From contig JABDAN010000011.1 in assembly GCA_013289175.1 (NCBI GenBank), forward strand, positions 1-62,244: DNA of 62,244 bases, in the 5' to 3' direction. Position numbers and translations under genes: made by a program. Positions within the stretch are counted from its first letter, which is position 1, and each line of letters starts with the position of its first letter. This stretch comes from Bacteroidota bacterium (GTDB lineage Bacteria; Bacteroidota; Bacteroidia; Chitinophagales; Chitinophagaceae). Of this stretch, positions 52,650 to 61,980 are shown one piece after another. The notes under the pieces are model-generated. The model was not told the origin of the DNA, made no database searches, and saw only the letters and a list, made by a program, of their open reading frames with translations.

Positions 52650-54689
52650 ATGAACCGACTAGCCAAAGAAACCAGTCCATATCTTTTGCAACACGCGCAC
52701 AACCCGGTGGACTGGTATCCCTGGGGAGACGAAGCGATTCAGAAAGCGCGGGAAAAAGACCTGCCCATCTTGGTGAGCATCGGCTATTCGGCCTGCCACT
52801 GGTGCCATGTCATGGAAAGGGAGAGTTTTGAAGATCCGGAGACGGCGGAATTCATGAACCGCCACTTCATCAATATCAAAATCGACCGCGAAGAAAGACC
52901 CGACCTCGATCAAATTTATATGGATGCAGTTCAGGCAATTGCCGGAAATGGCGGATGGCCGCTGAATGTTTTTCTGACGCCGGAAGCAAAACCTTTTTAC
53001 GGGGGCACTTATTTTCCTCCAGTGAATCTGCACAACCGGCCTTCCTGGAAAACGGTGCTCCAAAATATTTCAGAAGCCTTTGTAGAAAAAAGAAAAGAAA
53101 TAGAAGAACAGGCCAATCACCTCACGGATCATATTGCCGGATCTTCTTTCGGACCCATTCCCACTTCCGCCCAGGAGTCGTTGAAAAAAGAAGACCTGTC
53201 TTTCATTTTTGAACAACTGATGAAAACAGCGGACCGCGAGGAAGGAGGTTTTGGAGCGGCTCCAAAGTTCCCGCAGACCTTCTCGATCCGTTTCCTGCTT
53301 CAACACCATCATTATACGGGAGACGCTACCGCCCTGGACCAGGCCATTCTTTCGCTCGATAAAATGATCGAGGGCGGAATCTATGACCAGCTGGGCGGTG
53401 GTTTTGCCCGGTATTCCACCGATCGACAGTGGCTGGCACCCCATTTTGAAAAGATGTTATATGATAACGCCCTGCTGATCATTGCCTTAAGCGAAGCTTA
53501 CTCCATCACAAGCCTTCCTTCTTACCGCAGGGCGATCCAGGAGACCATTGGTTTTATCGAGCGGGAGCTTTTATCCCCCGGCGGCGGATTTTATTCTGCC
53601 CTGGATGCCGACAGCGAAGGAGAGGAAGGGAAATTTTACATATGGCAAAAAAATGAAATAGATGAGGTTCTGGGAGATGGATCTCCCCGGTTTTGTGCAT
53701 ATTATGATGTTTCGCAGCGGGGAAACTGGGAAGGGAAAAACATCCTTCAGTTAACCCCAAAAGGAAAAGAACTACTGGCCCAGGGCCCGGAAGCCGAAAT
53801 ACGGCAGCTTCAGGCAGACAAGGCCAAATTACTCAGCCGGCGCAACCTCCGGGTTCGTCCCCATTTGGACGACAAAATACTCTTGGGATGGAATGCGCTG
53901 ATGATATCGGCCTGTTGTAAGGCCTTCGCCGCTCTGGGGACCGATGTTTACCGGGAGCAGGCCGTCCAGACCATGGCTTTTCTGGAAGAGAAAATGAAGG
54001 GGGAGGGCCTGTTTCATTTCCATCATAGTTTCAAAGAGATTCCAGGAACCGGGGGGAGGGCCGCCATCCCGGCTTTTTTGGATGACTATGCCTATCTGAT
54101 CGAAGCCTATATCCAACTGCAGGAGGTTACCGGAGAAGCTTCCTACCTCCTCCGCGCAAAGGCGCTGTCAGACTGGGTAATCGCTCATTTCAGCCAACCG
54201 GAAACAGGGCTTTTTTATTATACCAGCGACCTTCAGGAGGATGTCATCGTCCGCAAGATCGACCTCTATGATGGGGCTACGCCCTCCGGAAATTCCGTGA
54301 TGGGTCTCAATTTATTGTATCTGGGAACCGTATTTGACGAGGCAGGCTGGAAAGAGCGGGCTTTTCTCAGTACCCGTTCCATACAGGACCTTATCCGGCG
54401 CTATCCAGGATCTTTTGGACTTTGGGCAACTCTGCTAAATGCGTACACGTATCCACTGTATGAAATCGTTCTTTCCGGGGATTTTTCGGCATCAAAACAC
54501 CGGGAATTTCTTGGGAAAACTGTCCCAAATCGGGTTTTTCAGATTTCTTCCGTTACCCACCCAATGCTTCCAATTTTGAGAAATAAGCCCGTCAAAGGGC
54601 CTGCCCAGTTTTTTCTTTGCCGGGAATATGCCTGTCAACCCCCTGTAAAAGAGGTAGCTGAGCTTTTGGGCCTCATAAAAAACTCTTAA
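52650..54689 (+). CDS. YyaL/DUF255 thioredoxin-domain protein
   Basis: 679-aa cytosolic protein of the spermatogenesis-associated-20/YyaL family. The N-terminal thioredoxin-like part begins [20 protein letters not shown] and carries the CxxC-like site ACHWCHVME near residue 50. It continues with [11 protein letters not shown] and a YFPP segment. The C-terminal two-thirds are an (alpha/alpha)6-type barrel with [27 protein letters not shown] near 250 and GAAPKFPQ. Similar proteins lie in the six-hairpin glycosidase superfamily, but no reaction is established. It precedes gldK by 170 bases; whether the two are linked is unclear, and a promoter for gldK lies between. Confidence 0.92.
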   Translation: MNRLAKETSPYLLQHAHNPVDWYPWGDEAIQKAREKDLPILVSIGYSACHWCHVMERESFEDPETAEFMNRHFINIKIDREERPDLDQIYMDAVQAIAGNGGWPLNVFLTPEAKPFYGGTYFPPVNLHNRPSWKTVLQNISEAFVEKRKEIEEQANHLTDHIAGSSFGPIPTSAQESLKKEDLSFIFEQLMKTADREEGGFGAAPKFPQTFSIRFLLQHHHYTGDATALDQAILSLDKMIEGGIYDQLGGGFARYSTDRQWLAPHFEKMLYDNALLIIALSEAYSITSLPSYRRAIQETIGFIERELLSPGGGFYSALDADSEGEEGKFYIWQKNEIDEVLGDGSPRFCAYYDVSQRGNWEGKNILQLTPKGKELLAQGPEAEIRQLQADKAKLLSRRNLRVRPHLDDKILLGWNALMISACCKAFAALGTDVYREQAVQTMAFLEEKMKGEGLFHFHHSFKEIPGTGGRAAIPAFLDDYAYLIEAYIQLQEVTGEASYLLRAKALSDWVIAHFSQPETGLFYYTSDLQEDVIVRKIDLYDGATPSGNSVMGLNLLYLGTVFDEAGWKERAFLSTRSIQDLIRRYPGSFGLWATLLNAYTYPLYEIVLSGDFSASKHREFLGKTVPNRVFQISSVTHPMLPILRNKPVKGPAQFFLCREYACQPPVKEVAELLGLIKNS

Positions 54690-54761
54690 AATATCAGCAG
54701 GAATCCCCTGAAATTACAATAAGACTGACCTTTCCACCGTTATTTAAACTATTGGCAAAAT

Positions 54762-54792
54762 TTTGACTTCTAAAAAATAAATTTTATACTTG
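54762..54792 (+). promoter_or_regulatory. Promoter of the gldKLMN operon
   Basis: TTTG (-33) and TATACTTG (-7, one mismatch from TAnnTTTG) are separated by exactly 19 bases, the canonical Bacteroidota layout. The start site falls near 54799, downstream of a potential ATG at 54795, which supports translation from the ATG at 54858. Confidence 0.65.
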
Positions 54793-54857
54793 CGATGGAA
54801 GATATTCTTAGGAGATATTCTCAAAAGATTATTTTTGTCCAATACCCTTTAATAATT

Positions 54858-56141
54858 ATGAAAATGAAAAACCTGTCCATTCTGTTGACACTTGGTGCGG
54901 CGTTGGCCGTAACGAGTTGTAGTAAACTGGGTAAGTCCGGTAAAGGACTTCCGGATGACGGACAATTACATGGTGTTGCCCCCGCCAGCAAGTATAACCT
55001 CAGCAAGCCTCCAGGAATGGTTTACATTCCGCCTGGAACCTTCCACATGGGTCCCAGTGATGAAGACATCAACTACGCGTATACAGCCCGTAACAAACAG
55101 GTTTCCATCAACGGATTCTGGATGGACGCGACTGAAATTACCAACAATGAATACCGCCAGTTTGTACTGTGGGTTCGCGACTCTACCGCGGCTACTCTGA
55201 TGCAATACGGCAAGGAAGTAGACGGCAAATTCCAGATTGACTGGAAAAAAACCCAGACCATTAAATGGAATGACAAGGCCACTACTGAAAAAATTGACCA
55301 GCTGATCCTGACTCCGGAAAACCGGATTTTCGGGAAAAAGGAAATCGACCCTTCCAAACTAGTCTATCACTCCGAAACATTTGACCTGAAAGAGGCGGCT
55401 AAGAAAGCCAATGAAGGCAAAGTACGTTCCCAGTTCATCGTGAAGAAAGACATCAAGATCTATCCAGATACCCTGGTATGGGTCCGTGACTTCTCTTATT
55501 CTTATAATGAGCCGATGACCAAAAGATATTTCTCTCACCCGGCTTTCGGAAACTATCCGGTGGTTGGGGTAAACTGGAACCAGGCAACTGCGTTCTGCGA
55601 ATGGAGAACCATCTATTTGAATTCTTTCCTGGATAAAAAACAGGAAGCCAACGAAAGCCCTTTCCGTTTGCCCACAGAGGCAGAATGGGAATATGCAGCC
55701 CGCGGCGGACGTTCACAGTCTATGTTTCCTTGGGGTAACTATTACCTGAGAAACAAAAAGGGCTGTCTGCTGGCCAACTTTAAACCGGGACGTGGTAACT
55801 ATCCAGAAGATGGTGCCTTTTATACCGCCCGCGCCGATGCTTACTGGCCCAACGATTTCGGTCTGTATTGCATGGCAGGTAACGTGGCCGAATGGACATC
55901 CTCTGTTTACTACGAAGGTGCATACAACTTCCAGCATGATATGAACCCCGATATCCGTTACAATGCAAAGGATTCTGATCCTCCGCGTATGAAACGTAAA
56001 GTAATCCGGGGTGGTAGCTGGAAAGATGTGGGATACTTCCTGCAGACCAGTACCCGTACGTACGAATACCAGGATACCGCCAAATCATACATCGGCTTCC
56101 GTTGTGTGATCGATCTGCCGGCATCCCTGGCTAAGAGATAA
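54858..56141 (+). CDS. gldK: Gliding motility / type IX secretion lipoprotein GldK
   Basis: 427-aa lipoprotein, the PorK/GldK component of the T9SS periplasmic ring anchored to the outer membrane. The chosen ATG gives a signal MKMKNLSILLTLGAALAVTSC with lipidated Cys21; starting at the earlier ATG would bury it in a longer leader and would precede the predicted transcript start. The body is an SUMF1/formylglycine-like domain: PGMVYIPPGTFHMGPSDED near 52, the FRLPTEAEWEYAARGG region near 270, and a C-terminal VIRGGSW plus YIGFRCV. Active-site cysteines of true sulfatase-modifying enzymes are not expected and are not required. Encoded first in gldKLMN. Confidence 0.95.
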   Translation: MKMKNLSILLTLGAALAVTSCSKLGKSGKGLPDDGQLHGVAPASKYNLSKPPGMVYIPPGTFHMGPSDEDINYAYTARNKQVSINGFWMDATEITNNEYRQFVLWVRDSTAATLMQYGKEVDGKFQIDWKKTQTIKWNDKATTEKIDQLILTPENRIFGKKEIDPSKLVYHSETFDLKEAAKKANEGKVRSQFIVKKDIKIYPDTLVWVRDFSYSYNEPMTKRYFSHPAFGNYPVVGVNWNQATAFCEWRTIYLNSFLDKKQEANESPFRLPTEAEWEYAARGGRSQSMFPWGNYYLRNKKGCLLANFKPGRGNYPEDGAFYTARADAYWPNDFGLYCMAGNVAEWTSSVYYEGAYNFQHDMNPDIRYNAKDSDPPRMKRKVIRGGSWKDVGYFLQTSTRTYEYQDTAKSYIGFRCVIDLPASLAKR

Positions 56142-56256
56142 TTGATATTTATCAATAGAAATAAAATTTTTTAAAACAAACAACGTTTGATTCTTTATCC
56201 GGAATTCAATTCCGAGACCCTTACAAAACCTATTAAAAATCTAAAAACTTAAAACT

Positions 56257-57027
56257 ATGTCAGCCGGAGTTTCAAAATCTACCGAAAAGCTTGTAAACAT
56301 CATCGTCTGCATCGGTGCAGCCGTAGTAATCTTTGGTGCCTGGCAGAAAATCACCCACCAACGGTTGGCTGACTTCTTCCTTACAGCTGGACTTCTTACA
56401 GAAGCATTGATATTTATCGTTTATGCATTCTTACCTCCTCCCGGTGGAGAAATGCATGCCCTGGCAGAAGCGCTTCCAAAACTGGCTGGTGCAGGTTCAG
56501 GCAATCCTTCTCTGCAACAGATGGATAAAATGATGCAGGAAGCTGACATCACTCCTACCAATCTGGCCAAGCTGAGCGATGGTTTTAAGAAATTCGGTAC
56601 AACCGTAGATAAGATCAGTGATGTATCTGGTGCGCTGGCTGCAACCACAGATTATACCAACAAAACAAAAGAAGCGTCTATTGCACTGGACAGCATGAAA
56701 AATGCTTACCAGGGTGCGACGACTACGATATCTCATTTTAACAATGCGGCTGAATCCACTAAACAGTTCCACGGCCAGGTACAGGTATTGACCAAAAACC
56801 TGGGTTCTCTGAATGCTTTGTATGAACTGGAACTGCAGGACAGCAACAATCACCTCAAGGCGATGAACGGTTTCTACAGCAACCTGGCTCAGGCTTCTGA
56901 AGCCATGAAGGGTAGCATCGACGACGCCAAGAAAACACAGGAACAGGTTGCTTTACTTGCAAAGAACCTTGGAAGCCTGAACCATGTATATGGTAACATG
57001 CTGAGCGCAATGCAAGGAAGACAGTAA
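56257..57027 (+). CDS. gldL: T9SS motor membrane protein GldL
   Basis: 256-aa inner-membrane subunit of the T9SS/gliding motor. Two N-terminal helices (about 12-29 and 38-58) are followed by a long cytoplasmic coiled-coil-like tail (e.g. MDKMMQEADITPTNLAKLSD and AMNGFYSNLAQASEAMKGSI). The second helix contains Glu49 (LLTEALIF), the position shown to be essential for proton use in F. johnsoniae GldL. GldL with GldM converts proton motive force to rotary movement. It lies 115 bases after gldK; two short inverted repeats occur in that gap. Confidence 0.96.
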   Translation: MSAGVSKSTEKLVNIIVCIGAAVVIFGAWQKITHQRLADFFLTAGLLTEALIFIVYAFLPPPGGEMHALAEALPKLAGAGSGNPSLQQMDKMMQEADITPTNLAKLSDGFKKFGTTVDKISDVSGALAATTDYTNKTKEASIALDSMKNAYQGATTTISHFNNAAESTKQFHGQVQVLTKNLGSLNALYELELQDSNNHLKAMNGFYSNLAQASEAMKGSIDDAKKTQEQVALLAKNLGSLNHVYGNMLSAMQGRQ

Positions 57028-57095
57028 TCCAATATTTGAAAATTAAAGGGACTATACCTGAAAAACCTTTGTTAACACATTAAATTCTCCAGCTC

Positions 57096-58694
57096 ATGTC
57101 CTTACCTAAAGAGCCCAGGCAGAAGATGATCAATATGATGTATTTGGTGCTTACAGCTTTGCTGGCACTGAATGTATCTGCTGAGATTCTTAACGCCTTC
57201 AAAACAGTAAATAACAGCATCGGCACCTCCAACAAGGTGGTAACCGACAAAAATAATCTCACCTACGCCGCTTTTGACAAAGCATTGAACGATGCACAGA
57301 CAAAAGCCAATGCGGAGATCTGGGCGCCCAAAGCAAAACAGATCCAGAAGATTTCTTCGTCCATGTATTCTACCATCGACGGTATGAAGAACCTGCTTGT
57401 CCAGGAATCACAACCTGATTTTGACAAAGATGGCAAACTGATCAAATACAACGATGCCAACCTGGATGCCGCAACCCGCGTGTTTGACAAAGATGGCAAA
57501 GGAAAAATCCTTTATGATTCCCTGGCTGATTACAAACAACAAATGTTGGCTGTATTGAATCCAAATGAATTTAAAGACAATAAGGTTCTCTTTGATGAAG
57601 TAACCAAGGCAAAGGCCGATTTTGAAAAACAATTGCCGCTTGACCTTTCCACGCCAAAATCTCAAACAGGTGCAGCTGAATCAGGCGATAAGATGAAAGA
57701 TTGGGTAACCAACTACTTTCATATGACACCGACCATTGCAGCGATCACGATCCTGAGCAAATTTCAGAACGATGTAAAGAATTCTGAAGCGCAGATGGTC
57801 GACTATTGTTACAAACAAATCGGATCTGTAAAAGTCGTTTACAATCAGTTTGAAGCTTTCGCTGGAACCAACGCCACTTACCTGATGCCCGGTGATGAAC
57901 TGGAAGTACAGGCTGGTATCGGTGCCTTCAGTGCCGCTGCAAAACCTGATATCACCATCAACGGCGCACACCAGACATTAAACAATGACGGTGTGGCTGA
58001 CTTTAAAACCAAAGTAGAAGGTGCCGGTGAACATACGCTCACGGTAAACATCGCCTATACAAAACCGGACGGAACCTTGGCTACCATTCCTAAGACGATC
58101 AAGTATACTGTGGGAATGCCTTCAGGTGCTTCTATCTTCCTGGAAAAAATGAACGTGGTTTACGTAGGTGTAGCCAATCCGATGACCATCTCTGGTGGTA
58201 GCGTAGGTGCTGAAAAAGTACACGTGAGTTTTGCTAGCCCAGGCGCTACACTGACTAAAACGACCGGTGATCATTATGAAGCCCGCGCCACAACACCGGG
58301 TATGTCTAAGATCATCGTCAATGCCAATGGAAAGAATTTTGAATTCCCAATCCGTATCAAGAATCTGCCTTTACCGGCTGGTTTTATCGGAGCTAAAAAA
58401 GGCGGTGCCATATCTTCTGCCGAATTTAAAGCAATCGGTGGTTTGATCGCTCGTCTTGAAGATTCTGATTTTGAAGCGCCCTTCAAAGTGGTTAGCTATA
58501 AAATTGGTGCGATAGGCGGTGGTATCTCCGGTTACACGGAAGCCAGCAACGAAGGAAACAGATGGTCGGGCAATGCAGCCGCCATCGTTGGCAAATCTAC
58601 CCCTGGAACACAGATCTTTTTCGACCAGATCCGGGTGATCGGGCCAGACGGCAAGCAACGTGAAATTACGCCCATGGTATTTAGCCTGAAATAA
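57096..58694 (+). CDS. gldM: T9SS motor protein GldM
   Basis: 532-aa single-pass membrane protein. One N-terminal helix (residues 12-29, MINMMYLVLTALLALNVSAE) spans the inner membrane next to GldL; the rest is periplasmic and made of elongated domains: a helical D1 (about 40-220) and beta-rich D2-D4 (e.g. LEVQAGIGAFSAAAKPDITI, VYVGVANPMTISGGSVGAEK and SAEFKAIGGLIARLED). The first residues (MSLPKEPRQKMINMMY) are strongly conserved in GldM/PorM. It links the motor to the GldK/GldN ring. A 9-bp hairpin follows the stop before gldN. Confidence 0.96.
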   Translation: MSLPKEPRQKMINMMYLVLTALLALNVSAEILNAFKTVNNSIGTSNKVVTDKNNLTYAAFDKALNDAQTKANAEIWAPKAKQIQKISSSMYSTIDGMKNLLVQESQPDFDKDGKLIKYNDANLDAATRVFDKDGKGKILYDSLADYKQQMLAVLNPNEFKDNKVLFDEVTKAKADFEKQLPLDLSTPKSQTGAAESGDKMKDWVTNYFHMTPTIAAITILSKFQNDVKNSEAQMVDYCYKQIGSVKVVYNQFEAFAGTNATYLMPGDELEVQAGIGAFSAAAKPDITINGAHQTLNNDGVADFKTKVEGAGEHTLTVNIAYTKPDGTLATIPKTIKYTVGMPSGASIFLEKMNVVYVGVANPMTISGGSVGAEKVHVSFASPGATLTKTTGDHYEARATTPGMSKIIVNANGKNFEFPIRIKNLPLPAGFIGAKKGGAISSAEFKAIGGLIARLEDSDFEAPFKVVSYKIGAIGGGISGYTEASNEGNRWSGNAAAIVGKSTPGTQIFFDQIRVIGPDGKQREITPMVFSLK

Positions 58695-58706
58695 AATATT
58701 GCGACA

Positions 58707-58737
58707 ATCCGCCACGTTATAGTGGCGGATCTGTTTT
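58707..58737 (+). terminator. Intercistronic hairpin between gldM and gldN, possible partial terminator
   Basis: A perfect 9-bp stem (ATCCGCCAC/GTGGCGGAT) with a 6-base loop is followed by CTGTTTT. The T-tract is short, so it would terminate weakly or stabilise the upstream mRNA. It is the only such structure within the gld operon. Confidence 0.5.
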
Positions 58738-58760
58738 AGACCTCAGATAAAAAATAGTTT

Positions 58761-59792
58761 ATGAAGACCCGTTTCATCAGATTGTCCCTCCTTGCAACCA
58801 TCATTGCGTTGGCAGTGGGGACTGTGCAGGCGCAGGCGCCAACTCCCAGGAAGAAAAAGAAGAGGCCTTCTACCTCCAAAAATACCAGTAAGAACAGTGC
58901 AGCTACGACTGCAGTGGTTCCGAAACCGGATTCGACGGCAAAACCCGTGCAGGAGTTTATTGCGGATATCAAACTGGATACCCCCCGTAAATCCCTGCGC
59001 AATGACGCATCCATTGAACTGAACCTGGTAAAGGATCGTACCCCACTAGCTTATGAGCATATCCGGGAAGACGATGCCGTTTACCGCCAGCGCGTTTGGC
59101 GTGAACTGGATGTTCATGAAAAAATGAACCTTCCCTTTGTATACAAAGCATCTGAAGATAATGGTAACCAGCGTTTCATCAGCATTCTTTTGAACCTTAT
59201 TCATGCAGGAGACGTGACGGCATTCAATGCCACCATCGACGATCGTTTCACTACACCGATGACGTTCCGCGAAATTGCGGAAAACATGGTCGGTAAACCC
59301 AAGACGATCCAGATACCCGATATGACCAATGACCCCGATGGATCCAAAGGTCTTACCAAAGACACGGTCATCCAGGAAGAATTCAATCCTGATCAGGTAG
59401 AAAGATATGAGATCAAGGAAGAGTGGGTCTTTGACAAAGAATCCTCCAGGATGTATGTTCGTATCCTCGGCATCGCGCCTGAGAAGACGATTTACAATGC
59501 CGACGGATCTTTCCGTGCTGTAACACCGATTTTCTGGGTTTACTACCCGGATCTGAGGCCCTTCCTCGCCAAATACGAAGCATACAATGGGAAAAACTAC
59601 GGTGCACGTATGAGCTGGGAAGAGTTGTTTGAAAGCCGGATGTTTTCAAGCAGAATCGTGAAATCAACGATTGACAACCCCGGTGATAATTATATCAGCG
59701 CCTATATCAAAGATCCGATCCTGGATTTGCTGGAAGGCGACGATATCAAGGAAAAAATCTTCAACTACGAGCAGGATCTCTGGTCTTATTAA
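58761..59792 (+). CDS. gldN: T9SS protein GldN
   Basis: 343-aa periplasmic ring protein (PorN/GldN). A signal peptide ends TVQAQA and a Lys/Thr/Ser-rich spacer (KKKKRPSTSKNTSKNS) leads into the GldN domain: VYRQRVWRELDVHEKMNLPF near 108, VERYEIKEEWVFDKESSRMYVRI near 215, and the final RPFLAKYEAYNGKNYGARMSW. GldN forms the ring with GldK. It is the last gene of the operon; an intrinsic terminator follows 49 bases later. No porP/sprF gene is present next to the cluster. Confidence 0.95.
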   Translation: MKTRFIRLSLLATIIALAVGTVQAQAPTPRKKKKRPSTSKNTSKNSAATTAVVPKPDSTAKPVQEFIADIKLDTPRKSLRNDASIELNLVKDRTPLAYEHIREDDAVYRQRVWRELDVHEKMNLPFVYKASEDNGNQRFISILLNLIHAGDVTAFNATIDDRFTTPMTFREIAENMVGKPKTIQIPDMTNDPDGSKGLTKDTVIQEEFNPDQVERYEIKEEWVFDKESSRMYVRILGIAPEKTIYNADGSFRAVTPIFWVYYPDLRPFLAKYEAYNGKNYGARMSWEELFESRMFSSRIVKSTIDNPGDNYISAYIKDPILDLLEGDDIKEKIFNYEQDLWSY

Positions 59793-59841
59793 TTTTACCT
59801 GCTTAAGCGCATAGAAAGAGAATCAAACGTTAAATAATTGA

Positions 59842-59874
59842 AAAGTCACCCTGCAAAACAGGGTGACTTTTTTT
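59842..59874 (+). terminator. Intrinsic terminator of the gld operon
   Basis: A perfect 12-bp stem (AAAGTCACCCTG/CAGGGTGACTTT) with a 5-base loop is followed by a run of Ts. Confidence 0.95.
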
Positions 59875-60085
59875 ATTGAGGATCTTTTCTCCCCCAAGCC
59901 GGTCGTTTGACAGTACCAGTTATCCATAGCTTGTTTTCCCAGATTTGGAATAGTAGTTTTACTATACCATAACTTTTTGAAACTTAAACTGTTGATAAAA
60001 TATTTCCAAAATACCCAAAGGGTATCTTGTTTAATAGAATTGTTTTATTATTTTTACAATGGTTTTTCATAGGATATTGGATTTT
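59875..60085. other. AT-rich intergenic region between two terminators
   Basis: The roughly 210 bases from the gld terminator to the bidirectional terminator contain no ORF. They include ATACCC-AAA-GGGTAT, a perfect 6-bp inverted repeat at 60011-60025, directly followed by a TATCTTG box. A short plus-strand transcript ending at the terminator at 60125 is conceivable. Confidence 0.35.
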
Positions 60086-60125
60086 AAAAACGGGGCTGAA
60101 TTTCCATTCTGGCCCCTTTTTTTTT
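60086..60125. terminator. Bidirectional terminator downstream of uvrC
   Basis: GGGGC/GCCCC with a shorter GAA/TTC extension is flanked by AAAAA on the left and TTTTTTTTT on the right, so it works in both directions. Its minus-strand role is ending the uvrC transcript 17 bases after the stop. Confidence 0.75.
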
Positions 60126-60141
60126 GATTCATATCAACCAT

Positions 60142-61977
60142 CTAAAAACCTTGTCCCGCCTGCATTTCATCTGATTGCTGTTGAAAATAATCGAGGATGA
60201 GTTTTGTTTTAGCCGCTCCGATCAATGCACCCAGTTCTTCCTCCGTCGCCAAGCGGATTTTTTTTACTGAATGAAATGTTTTTAATAGTTGATCGGCCGA
60301 ATGTTTCCCGATCCCTTTTATATTTTCCAGTTCGTTCTTAAAAGTGCCACGGCTTCTCTTATTTCTATGAAAGCTGATGCCAAAGCGGTGTACTTCATCG
60401 CGAATCTTACGGATCAGCTTCAGACTTACGCTATCATAAGGTAGTTTCAGGGATTGCTGATCGCCGGCGAAAAATATTTCCTCTTCATTTTTTGCAAGAC
60501 CGATGAGGGTCAGTTTTCCTCTCAGCCCCAGGTCTGAAATACTTTCCAGGGCAGCACTCAGCTGTCCCTTTCCGCCATCAATGATCACCAGCTGCGGTAG
60601 TTCCAAACCCTCTTCCACCAGCCGCTTGTAACGACGATAAACTACCTCCTTCATGGTGGCGAAGTCATTGATGCCCTCCACTGTTTTTACATTGAAATGG
60701 CGATAGTCTTTTTTACTTTCCACCCCGTCTCGGAAACATACCATGGCCGAGACAGGATAACTTCCTTGAAAATTGGAGTTGTCAAAACATTCTATATGCG
60801 TCGGCAGGGCCGACAATTGAAGGTCCTGTTGAAGCTGATTTAAAACTTCCAATCTTTCCTCCGGACTTTTCTTTCCCAGGTGAAGCATTTTTTTTCTTTC
60901 GGCCTCTTCACGGTAGTAGTTCACATTTTTTTCTGAAAGTTCGAGAAGTTTCTTTTTATCCCCACCCTTCGGAACCGTGACCAGGACTCCTTCCTGAGGA
61001 AATTCAATGGGAAAGGGACAGATGATTTCTGGGGCTGTACTGTTGAATCGGTCGCGCAACTGGGCTATGGAAAATGATAGAATTTCCGCATCTGTTTCCT
61101 CAAGCTGGGGCTTGGCTTCGGTAGTAAGTGTTTGAACGATGGTTCCGTTTTCAACCATCAGGTAGTTAACAAATACCACATTTTCATCCCGAAAAATGGA
61201 AAATACATCGGCCTGTACGATGTGTTTGTTGACGATTACCGAACGGGACTGATAATTTTCTAAATGCTCAATTTTTTTCCGGATGATTTCCGCTTTTTCA
61301 AATGCCATATTAGCCGCTGCTTCTTTCATTTCCTGCCGGAATCCATTCATAACAGGACCGAGGTTTCCTTTTAAAATGTTTTTGAGTCTTCTAAGATCCT
61401 CGGTGTATTCTTCCTCCGACTCCAGACCTTCGCATGGACCCTTGCAATTACCCAGGTGGTATTCAAGGCATACTTTGAACTTTTTCTTAGCGATGTTGGA
61501 AGGACTTAGATTCAGTTTGCAGGTTCTCAGTTGTACATTGGCCTTGATGAAATCGATCAGCTCGCGAACCTTTGCCACCGAAGTAAAGGGTCCGAGATAT
61601 TCGGAACCATCACTTATTTTTCTTCTGGTTAAGAATACGCGGGGGAAATGCTCTTTTTTGATGACAATGAATGGGTAACTTTTGTCATCCTTCAAATTGA
61701 TATTAAACCGTGGCTGGAATTGTTTGATCAGGGAATTCTCCAGTAAAAAAGCGTCCTGTTCTGAATTGACCAGGGTGAATTCCATAAAGTGAATTCGTCT
61801 AACGAGTTCATAGGTTTTGAAGTTCTGGAGCGTCTTGTTAAAATAAGAGCTTACCCGCTTGCGCAGATTTTTTGCCTTGCCTACATACAATAATTCTTTT
61901 TTGGAATCGAAGTATTTATATATCCCCGGTTCCGTTGGAATGGTCTCTGCGATTTGTTGAAATGCTTCCTGCTCCAT
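60142..61977 (-). CDS. uvrC: Excinuclease ABC subunit C
   Basis: 611-aa nucleotide-excision-repair nuclease that makes both incisions beside a DNA lesion bound by UvrAB. The GIY-YIG domain is at 17-100 (GIYKYFDSKKELLYVGKAKN), the Cys-rich segment with CLEYHLGNCKGPC near 168, the UVR helical motif FEKAEIIRKKIEHLENYQ near 227, the RNase-H-like nuclease with ECFDNSNFQGSYPVSAMV near 400 and HRFGISFHRNKRSRG near 530, and a C-terminal helix-hairpin-helix (IKGIGKHSADQLL). All are intact. Three bases separate it from the gene upstream, so they are co-transcribed. Confidence 0.97.
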   Translation of the reverse strand: MEQEAFQQIAETIPTEPGIYKYFDSKKELLYVGKAKNLRKRVSSYFNKTLQNFKTYELVRRIHFMEFTLVNSEQDAFLLENSLIKQFQPRFNINLKDDKSYPFIVIKKEHFPRVFLTRRKISDGSEYLGPFTSVAKVRELIDFIKANVQLRTCKLNLSPSNIAKKKFKVCLEYHLGNCKGPCEGLESEEEYTEDLRRLKNILKGNLGPVMNGFRQEMKEAAANMAFEKAEIIRKKIEHLENYQSRSVIVNKHIVQADVFSIFRDENVVFVNYLMVENGTIVQTLTTEAKPQLEETDAEILSFSIAQLRDRFNSTAPEIICPFPIEFPQEGVLVTVPKGGDKKKLLELSEKNVNYYREEAERKKMLHLGKKSPEERLEVLNQLQQDLQLSALPTHIECFDNSNFQGSYPVSAMVCFRDGVESKKDYRHFNVKTVEGINDFATMKEVVYRRYKRLVEEGLELPQLVIIDGGKGQLSAALESISDLGLRGKLTLIGLAKNEEEIFFAGDQQSLKLPYDSVSLKLIRKIRDEVHRFGISFHRNKRSRGTFKNELENIKGIGKHSADQLLKTFHSVKKIRLATEEELGALIGAAKTKLILDYFQQQSDEMQAGQGF

Positions 61978-61980
61978 GCC

